This document shows, piece after piece, positions 55,540-64,000 of a stretch of DNA of 64,000 nt. The notes below the pieces were generated by a model. It saw only the letters and a list, made by a program, of their open reading frames with translations. It was not told the origin of the DNA and made no database searches. Location: NCBI GenBank assembly GCA_037157565.1, contig JAZHRO010000055.1:40207001-40271000 (forward strand). Reading direction: 5' to 3'. The stretch's first letter is position 1. The number at the start of each line of letters is the position of its first letter. Made by a program: the position numbers and the translations under genes. This DNA comes from Thalassia testudinum (lineage: Eukaryota; Streptophyta; Magnoliopsida; Alismatales; Hydrocharitaceae).

Positions 55540-57720
55540 CCAATGATGGTAACACCATCATTAGCCATAATTAACTTAAATTAGTGGAAATCAAATGACA
55601 AATGCTCCTACATGATCGCTTGAGAGTCGTAATTCCACTCAGATCCATTATGAGAAGAAAACATTAAAATAGGGTTAAATATGCAATTTTAACATCAAAT
55701 CATAATTGCAGAGTAACCGCAAGATTTCCCAGGGGTTAATTGAAGGTTTAGTGAGCATTAAAGTCCAAAGAGTAGGTCACATAGACAGAAATAGGGTTTT
55801 ACGCATTCGAAGAACCAAAACAACACACAAAATCCTAATTTCAGATCCGCTTAAATTAAAGAGGTTTTGGTCAAGATAAATTCATCTAAATCTCCTAAAT
55901 TTTATATAAAAAATATTCTAAGAGATTTTGAACCCTTGGTTTGAGCTTATGAACCCATTTTGACCTTGGACAGAGCTTCAGATGGGATTTTGCCCTAATT
56001 TGGGTTTTTATGCAAATTGCCTAGTCAAATGTAGTTGAAACTGAAATCCAACCTCACCATCAGATTCCTTGAATCTAAATTAGCTTAATACTAAAATTTG
56101 GATCTAATCAGAGTCCATCTTGACCTAGTTTGCACTTCAGTCCCTAAAACCTCTGTTTCCTACACTTAAACACTTAAGTTTCAAAATTATTTGCGTTCAG
56201 CCCCCTAGGTTTATCATCTTCTTCACAAAAGGGCTCCAATCAATTGAAGCTTCTAGGTTTCCTAAATCGCTGGTCAAACCGACCTTTGACCAAGCGGTTC
56301 TCCAATCAATGTCCAATTTCCTCCAATTTTGGAGGAGATGATCGCAACAAGATTCTCTTCAATCTGAACGTGATTTCAATCACAGATTCAATGTGAGAAG
56401 CTCTGACGAACTCTCAAAATTTAGTGGGTTTTCCTTGTGAATTTCGCGAGGAATCCACGCTGATTTAGGGCAATTCAAGCCATGTTGGAGCTCTATAAAA
56501 GCTCCTGGAGCTTCAGCTTTAGGCCTAAAATCCTTCAACTCCTTCCCTGACCTTCTCCAACCGAGCTCCGGCGAGCCTCCTCGACTTCCTTCCTCCTGCC
56601 ACTAGATGGACAAATCAAGTGGTTCTCCTTCTTCTCCGATTTCGTCCGCTCCTCGACAGCCAACTCAGGAGTTTCCTCTCCCTCTCCTCGTCGCCGTCCT
56701 AACCTTTGGAGTTTTCATCTTCTCTGACGCTAGCCAATCATAGCCGGCACCAAATCCTCCCCCTTTCATCCCTAATTTAGGTCCAACCTACTCCTCTTCC
56801 TCTCTAGATCTTTCCTAACCCTTTCCCCTCTTATTTCGACCGACGCTAACAGCCTCCCTCTCTATCTTCTCCAACACCGGCTATGCCTTCGGTAAGGTCA
56901 TGCGACCACTTCATGACACCATACAGCCAACCAACACCACCACAACCTCCCTCTCGCCTCAGGGATCAAAAGGCCCAACGTTATTGGAGCTCTTGATTCC
57001 TGGAAGCCGCCATCGACTAAACCCATTTCCGGTCACCATCTTCGCCTTCAACAGACCCACACCAACCACCAAACGCCCTCAAATCACCGCCACCACACTC
57101 CATGCCACATGATAATTCCCCTGAGAACTTTTAATTGGGTTGATAGGATGTATTTTGTACTTTAGGTATTTGATCAAAACAACACCGCCGCTGTCATCAT
57201 CTCTGGCTTCGACTCTACCTCCAAGTGCTACGAATTACATCCATGAGCCTAGATGCAGCCCCAATTGGACAAAAGAAGCCTCACTGCAGCGGTAATCAAC
57301 GACGACATCTGCTTGCAGCTACTCGCGAAGGAAGAGAGTGGGATAGTCCCACATCATAGGCGCAGACACGCACAACAGCATATAAGTGGTTTTTCTGCTA
57401 TGGGCTTATCGCCTCAAGCACACGAGGGATGAGGTCCCCCATGCACACGACCCACACACCCTCACCCACCTCCATGTCGACAGGCCTGGACCTCTGAATC
57501 GTATACCCGATCACCCGATAGACTGGATACTATGCATCTATATACCTGATTCTCAGAGAAGGGAAGAGGAAAAATTATAGGTGGGGTGGGGGAGGGTTTT
57601 GCACTGTTCCACCTCGAGGAGCGTGCCCATATGCTCTATACTTAACCATTCTTGAGGTGAAGAGCGCTTACTCTGTGGTTGCCTCTGTGCTTTGGTCTAA
57701 GCTTTGAATGTTTAAGTTGT
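55540..57720 (-). mobile_element. Right arm of large inverted repeat (LTR/leader of the same element)
   Basis: Inverse of the left arm. On the minus strand the leader ends at ATGGCTAATGATGGTGTTAC (about 55567), the initiator region shared with the gag-like ORF at 63604. TATA-like CTCTATAAAAG at 56491 and a CT-rich stretch to 57100 match the left arm; the GGGTTTTGCACTGTTCCACC block near 57595 is the outermost clear match. Confidence 0.6.
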
Positions 57721-59170
57721 CTGACCTTAGGGTTTAACGACTGATTGAAGGTGGAGGTCTATGCTGCTTGGCCTTGTGCTTAAGACTCTTGGCTCTAGTA
57801 TTGTGGACTTATCTGAAATGGTTCTAAACACTATTGGAAATTTTGGTTTGATTATAAATGCTTTAGGATGTGCTTAAATGAGGTATATAATTTGTGACCT
57901 AAATTACCATTGTTTTTGGGGTTTTCTTCTATTCTTTTTATCCTGTTGTTCTTGAGATACATTGGTTTATCGTTGAATATATTTCTGAGTAGTTTGAATA
58001 TCTTAATTGTGATTCATTGATTATGCTCATTATTTCTATATTACAATTAGTACATGAATTTCATATTTGCTCCCAGAGAATGACCTCGAACTCATTTCTT
58101 GATTTTGAGTTTTATAAATTTTAAGTGCAGTTGCGACTTTCGTCCTATACTACGATGCATATTTCTTAAAATGACGATTCTTGTAATCAACAACCAACCC
58201 AATCGAGCATGGCATCATCATGTGAATGTACCTGTAAATATATTTCAAATTGTAAGTATTACTAATAACTACAACTTCAATTAGGAAAATAGAATTGAAA
58301 TAATAAGAAATCCCTTACATATTTTGCTTAACTCTATTTATACCTGTTCGACCCAAACAGTGGGATGTCTCTGGGAGAGTTTTGGCCCTATTGGCCTTGT
58401 TCATTGATAACGCTGCATTCGATGATGATAATTCCGTCAACTAGGGTTTATCTTGTGGATATATGTGCACTAATAACACATCATAATGGGCATGGGAGCA
58501 CTACATGCATCGCGATTAAGATTGCTTATAAATCAATGTCTAATGTCCATTTGTACAAGTTCATATTGAAACAGGACTCAAATGAGCAATTAGATCACAC
58601 GGATGGATTCAGATCGACGAATAGAGACCAACGGACTCGAAATCACTTAAATCTAACATCTATGGCTCCCTCGACCAGCCCAAGAAGTTCTGGTTGTTGA
58701 CCTGATGATCGACCCAAAACGTGCCTCGTGGCATCCGCCTGCCCGCATTCATCGCCCTCTCTCCTCAACACACCCTCATCGCATGATCTCGACTGCACAT
58801 CTCTCATCTAATGGCAAGGAATGCGCCACGTGGCGCAACAGATGCACGCAGATGTGCTCAGGTGAAGATGCGCGCGATCCACAGCGTGCCCAAAGGACTT
58901 CAAAATCTGACTGTTGGATCTCCATCCAATGGTCGATAGCGCCCGTGCTTGATCTCACCTATGCACAAATTCACGGAGGCAGCACAACGGTCGAACGCTC
59001 GCACTCACAAGCAGCGGTAAGCGTTCGACCCCCGCTGCGCCCCAAATTGCCCTCCAACCTGCACTGCAGCTGATTTAGACCACCTTATCACCATCGAACG
59101 GCTCTAAGGCGGGTGATCGCACGTGTTTCGCGTGTTTGAAATCGAGGTTACGAGTAACCCGTCTTTGTAG
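57721..59170. other. No intact gene seen
   Basis: AT-rich to 58330, then GC-richer DNA with open + frames at 58365-58700 and 58705-59073 that I could not assign. Possibly the outer part of an LTR element. Confidence 0.3.
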
Positions 59171-59199
59171 CTCGCAACATGTGTCTATCAAATAAAATT

Positions 59200-60496
59200 T
59201 ATAACCGAAACTCGAAAAGTGAGTCCCAGGTCGAACACGGGGAGGTGAACGTTTGGTTTTATGAAAATTCGTGTTTCTCTTTTATTTCTTTTTGTCATTT
59301 TTTATCGTTTCTAATTTTTTTAGTTTTTAGCAAGCAAGAGATTAGGTTGATGAATTCTAGCTAATCTACTTGCAACAATATAAGAGAGAGAGGGAGAAAG
59401 AGAGAGAAATAATCATCTATTTATAAACAAATGTTTGTTACACTACAAAAGCGGAAAATCTACACTACGAAAGCGTAAAAAGATAGAGAGAGGTGAGAGA
59501 AATCCCCCTCGACGGTTGCTTGGAGGACGACTCGCTCTGATGTCGCCTGGAGGAAGGTGGTGAGGAGTGGGACAAAGGAGGACGGAGCCGAGGGACGAAG
59601 GATGGGGTAGGACGACATCGTGGCAAGGATCTTCTTCTCGAAGGGTGGTGAGAGGACAGCCACGGGATACTCCACGAATGGGGATGAGAGGTGGGAAAAA
59701 TATTTAGTTTTCTACTCTAGAGGAGCATCCCGGGTTTGGGACAAGCTCTCTCTAGAGCCTTGGAGGTGGTGAGAGGAAGAAAGGAAGAGATGAAAAAAAA
59801 TGGGAGGGGTAGGGGTCCTGTTATAGTGGAGGAAAGAATCAAATTCGTATACAGGACATTTAGTGACGGCCATAAACCTCGCTGAAGATCCACTGCAAAC
59901 ATCACTGAAGACAGCCCACGTGCCCACACTGCTGCTGTGCTGGCGCGCGCAACGCGCCTACGTGCGCTACCGCTATGTGCATGCACGCACCCGTGCTACT
60001 ATGCGCGTGCATGCGCATGGGGGACCTGGGTTTTACCATGTGGCGCGATCTGGGCCGTCCATTTTCTTTTCATTGTAGGGGTTGCTACAGAGGTCGAATT
60101 GAGTTGATTTTCGCGTCGTTGGATTGTGATCATCGACTCGAATCCATCCTCATGGTCGGATTTGTCATTTGAAGCTCCAAATTATGTCAGCTAGTCCATT
60201 GGCCTTTGATCTTTCTCGGACTACATATGGTGCTACGGGACTCTGATCAAGGTGATTTCGAAGATGTTGGACTCCGATCGTCATCCTAATTAGATCCGTA
60301 TGGTTGGATCGTCAATCTAAGGCTCCGTAATAAATCCCTCCTTACCACAAAAAGGACGTAATTAACCTAAAATATACACAACTACTCTAAATGCAGAATG
60401 ATGCATGCTATGCAATATTTATAATAGGGAATGCAAATCTAAGCCTAGAAACATGCATAAATAAACATTTTAACCTAAATAGATGTGTCTATATCA
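59200..60496 (-). mobile_element. Possible 3' LTR of a gypsy (Tat/Athila-like) element
   Basis: On the minus strand a polypurine-like GGCATGGGGGTA (60508-60497) is followed by TGATATAGACAC, the arrangement of PPT and 3' LTR start in Tat/Athila elements. Near 59230 the minus strand reads TCGACCTGGGACTCACTTTT, wording seen at such LTR ends. Contains (GA)n at 59380-59408. No second LTR in the window, so this is tentative. Confidence 0.35.
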
Positions 60497-60508
60497 TACC
60501 CCCATGCC

Positions 60509-62453
60509 TATCTTTTGCTAGTCCCTAGTAAAATTAAACTACATGCTATGTATAAAATCAAAATTAGGATTAGATCACTTAGGCCTAAGTCGTTTATTAA
60601 CAATAGAAAATTTCAACTAAGGTCCTAAACAACGAAAACTCAACGGTACTCGAGTGCTTGCCAGAATGCAGACCGCCCAAGTCCTCGCCTTATTTGAAAA
60701 GGGAAGATATATATATATATATTTATTTTTCTTCTTTTCTAATTTTTTATACTTTTGGAGTTTGAGAGTTCCGAGATAATTTTTTTCAGCTACCTGACCC
60801 ACCCAAGACTCGAAAAAGACTCTAAGTGCTAAGCATCTAGTGAAAAGAGTGAAAGACTCACTAGGCGGCCGTTAAAACGAACTTCAGGTTTCTACCACCC
60901 TAGGAGACCTTGCATAGAGGTTTATCTTTTCGAATAGTATCTTTCTCCCTACTTTTATTTATGGGGTCAACATAAGGGCGAACCCAGTGTACATCTCTCT
61001 GATTTATTCTACTTCCCCGCTTCTTCCCTAAGTGTTTTGGGAATTATTGTGCATTTTTGTAAGCTAGGCTCTGGACAACCAGCCAATGAGCTGTTACCCA
61101 AGGCAACTTGCCAGCCATACTCGTGCGGTGATGTGTGGTTTTATTTGTTTATTTTTTTTATTTTCTCCTTTTTCTATTTCTTTTCTATATTTTTTTATTT
61201 TTCTTTTTCTTTTTCTTTTAAAGTAGGTGGCTTTCATGATTTAAGATTTACCTAAAGGCAGTACGACGAAAATGGTCTTGTGGCTGGGCTCTAGACAACT
61301 GACCGATGAGCTATTGCCACCGACAACTTGCCAGCCATACCTCCTTAAATAGTTCATTAGCTACCCAATTTTCGAAGAAATCACCGAAAAGTGAGTCAGT
61401 GTGAGTAGTGTGTAGATGCTTAGACTTAAAATCCCCTCAAATCAGAGGGTGGGTTGATAAGTCGCATACTTATCATTCCAATTTATTAGCCAAATTAAAA
61501 ATACATTTATTTTGGCAAGGACTCGAGACTAAGTCCACATTCGAGTGGACACCCAGGCTAATTAAGCCCGAAGACGTGAAGAGTATAAGTGCCTAGGTCC
61601 TATCTTATCATTTCCTAAAGTTAATAACGCTTAAAAGCCTAAGTTCTCTTCTCCTAATTCTATTTTCTTCTCTTTTTTTTATCTTTTTGAATTTTTTAAA
61701 AAAGAAACTAAAAGAAATTCTATGGAGTTAACAAAATGATTTTAGGATAAAGTATCCACCCCCCCATGCCTAAATGATGCAATGTCCTCATTGTAAAAAT
61801 AGAGACATGAAAAGGGTGGAGTAAACAGAATATCACCTGAGTATCGTGAAAATCTAGTTAGCTCCACAGAAAGAAGAGAGTATACACGCGTGCTAAATTT
61901 AATGCCTTCAGCTAGGCATAATATACATACAAAGAAGAAATTGAGAATTCACAAGTGCGGGTCAGAACCAAAATAAAAATATTGATCCTCCAACCCGCTA
62001 ACAGAAGATGTCCACTGATGTGGACCAAATTATGATGCAGACTCATGCCCCAGGGTCGAGTGGTTCTAAGGCTCTGGATGAAATCACCCAGAACCTATGA
62101 TTGTTGTGAAACTTGCGGGGCTGGGCCTGCGGTTTTGTGGTGTGCAACCCAAGACCAAAGTGTTGGACAACTGGTAAAGATGGTTCAATAGGTTTGGATG
62201 TCCACTTGACGTTCAGCTAAGAAAAATAATCAGTTATTTAAAGCTTAGGTTGCACGTGAAAGATATCGTAAGGGTCCTGGTAGAAAGTAGGTGGTTTCAA
62301 GTCCATAGGTACCCTTAGATCCAAAATCAAAGTTCCCTTAGAATTAGCTTCCTAAATTTTTAATTCCAACGTCCTATCCTCCGAAATTAATGTTTCAGGC
62401 TCCGGGACATCTAGCATATCATTCACCCCATATGATTCTCCCAAGTCCAGAAA
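60509..62453 (-). mobile_element. Non-coding 3' part of the gypsy-like element
   Basis: No protein recognised. Contains ATGAGGACATTGCATCATTT and GGCATGGGGGGGTGGATAC (minus, about 61800-61750), repeated statements of the PPT-like motif typical of Tat/Athila 3' regions, plus T-rich low-complexity tracts at 60703-60745 and 61137-61220. Two similar blocks, CTGGACAACCAGCCAATGAG (61071) and CTAGACAACTGACCGATGAG (61291), show an internal duplication. Confidence 0.4.
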
Positions 62454-63604
62454 TCATGGCTGAATCAAAATTGACTTGGGCACAATGATCTCAGAAGTCA
62501 GCTCTTTGGGGTGCAGATGAGGAGTGGGGTCACTGATTGAATCATCAAGTAAATGAGGATTCAAATCCTCCAAATTAGCCCCAACCGAATCAAAATCTTC
62601 AATGACTAGGCTATCAAATGGTTCGTCATGCTCCTCGAGCCCATTTATCTCACTGAAATCATCTTCCTTAAGCTCAAGTGAGACTTCACTAAGATTTTCC
62701 TCACCCTCAGAATCAAAGAATCCATGATCCTCATTTATATATGTCTCAAAATCATATGTCATTTCATGGTTCGTGGAGACATATTTTTCGTCATTCCCTG
62801 GCTCTTGGATCTCGGGTGAGAAACTCAATTCATCCTCAAAGGGTTGCTCTAGCCCAACCTGGTCATCTCCAATCTTATAATATGTATCCCCCTCGATAGG
62901 CGCCTAAGCGGGTTTAAACATTGGCTCTCCTGAAGGGGGTTCATCTTGAGAATCATCCTAAGATTTGACTAGGGCAACCACAAATTTCATCCTCAACCTT
63001 GACAACTTCCCACGAAGAAACTCACACAGGTCCCTATCCCTAACATTTTGGAGCAAATCCAATAATGAGCTATTCAGCTCATCAATCATTTTTATCATAG
63101 GCTCCAATGCTTTAGTGCATGGTGTTAGCTTAGCTTCTAAAGATTGTATAGTGTTCCTCAAATTAGACAACACCCTATCCTGGATCTGGTTCACTTGAAT
63201 CGACTGGTTTGGTTCAGGTTTGGGTGGGTTCGGGTTAAATCTAGGGGAGTCAAGATATCGAGGTTCTCGTATCCCTTCCTGATAGTAGGTCGTTTCAGGT
63301 TGTTTAAAGGTTGGTGGCGACCTATATTCAGCATAATTCTGGGAGGGTAAGTGTTATAATCAGCATATCCTTCATGATTGTAGATCTGGTTAGGTTGATC
63401 ATCAAAGGATGGAGATCTATAACCATTGTAGCTTTGGGAATGATAGTAATCATAGTCTTGTTGTCTAGGGTTAGGCCCTAGACAATGAGGTCCAGATTCA
63501 TATCCCCAATCAAAGTTATCCCGGCTAGTGGATGGGTAATCATAAGTTGAGTCGGGATAGTAATCATCTTGAGGATACATGATGGGAACACTATCATGAG
63601 CCAT
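62454..63604 (-). pseudogene. Gag-like acidic protein of a non-autonomous gypsy-type element
   Basis: Starts at ATG 63604 (MAHDSVPIMYPQDDYYPDST), Tyr/Asn/Pro-rich with YNHEGYADYNTYPP. A frameshift near 63240 restores the frame NPNPPKPEPNQSIQVNQIQD. A helical stretch follows (LRNTIQSLEAKLTPCTKALE, MIDELNSSLLDLL), then after two in-frame TAG stops (about 62955 and 62907) an acidic region rich in Asp/Glu (LSEVSLELKEDDFSEI, DSVGANLEDLNPHLLDD) to the stop at 62454. This order resembles the C-terminal half of Athila/Tat gag regions, but no zinc knuckle, protease or pol follows, hence non-autonomous. Family assignment is inference. Confidence 0.45.
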
Positions 63605-64000
63605 AACTAACTTATTTTAATCCAATTGAGTCAATAAATGCTCCTACATAACCGCTAGAGAATCATAACTCACTATATAACCATTCTGAGAGAAAAATAA
63701 GAAACTAGGGTTAAAACTGTAATTTTACTAGCTTATCATGAATGCAGTACAACCACGGATTTTCTCAAGGGCTGAATAAAGGTCAAATGGTCTTAATAGG
63801 ATAACAAGTGGGTTAAATCAAATAGAAAAGAATTTGCGTATGTTCTGAGAATTAAATGACTTTTGAAACCCTAGAAATAGACCCACTTAATTAACTAAGG
63901 TTTTGGTCAGGATAAAATTCACCTAAACCCTCTAAAATTCATAGAAAAATATTCTCTAGGGTTTAGTACCTTCAATTTGACCATCAGAACTCATCTTGAC
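63605..64000 (-). mobile_element. 5' leader of the gag-like element
   Basis: Homologous over its length to 55.57-55.95 kb: ATGCTCCTACATAACCGCTA, AGGTTTTGGTCAGGATAAA, AAAATATTCTCTAGGGTTT. It links this element to the two inverted-repeat copies. It continues past the window edge. Confidence 0.6.

Overview
The window is nuclear DNA of a flowering plant, probably a repeat-rich genome. Spliced genes, plant LTR retrotransposons with the initiator-Met primer site TGGTATCAGAGC, PIF/Harbinger remnants, L1-type LINEs and a tRNA-derived SINE all point that way. I cannot name the species. Only one gene looks intact; nearly everything else is transposon sequence in various states of decay, often nested.

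1-8.3 kb is a nest. A decayed Ty3/gypsy element (+; its 5' end lies left of the window) carries LTR-like DNA (1-1345), a stop-riddled pol (RT, RNase H, integrase, 1346-3425) and an LTR end (to 3622). It abuts the gag of a Ty1/copia element on the minus strand, whose primer site (4247-4258) and 1.7-kb 5' LTR (4261-5964) follow. That LTR abuts a decayed PIF/Harbinger transposon with a Myb/SANT-like ORF1 (5970-6766) and a transposase (7000-8312, intron 7539-7627). A degenerate GRF-type zinc-finger gene (8497-9077) comes next, then several kb of AT-rich DNA without recognisable genes.

14.7-23.3 kb is a composite gypsy-LTR structure framed by one 5-bp duplication (GTTAA), made of LTR pieces in both orientations. 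Two copia solo LTRs sit inside it, each with its own target duplication (AGAGG, ACACC). Both LTR families are crowded with the palindrome CAGACGTCTG and its decayed forms.

25.2-48.9 kb is a complete minus-strand gene for an organellar RidA/YjgF reactive-intermediate deaminase. Six coding exons give 603 nt (200 codons plus stop) with consistent phases and canonical GT/AG sites. Two giant introns (7.95 kb and 14.6 kb) hold transposons and gene fossils: a GH17 glucanase pseudogene, a copia gag, a 5'-truncated LINE with target duplication and poly(A), a longer decayed LINE, and a 2.07-kb LTR element (CATAT duplication, two LTRs, PBS, PPT) without recognised retroelement genes that carries an antisense fragment of a host FHA-domain gene.

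49-64 kb, upstream of RidA, holds AT-rich DNA, a CACTA-like remnant, a 5-kb inverted repeat (arms about 52.7-55.1 and 55.5-57.7 kb) made of two facing copies of one LTR/leader, a SINE inserted into only one arm, and the gag-like acidic ORF of a probable non-autonomous gypsy-type element on the minus strand (62.45-64 kb).
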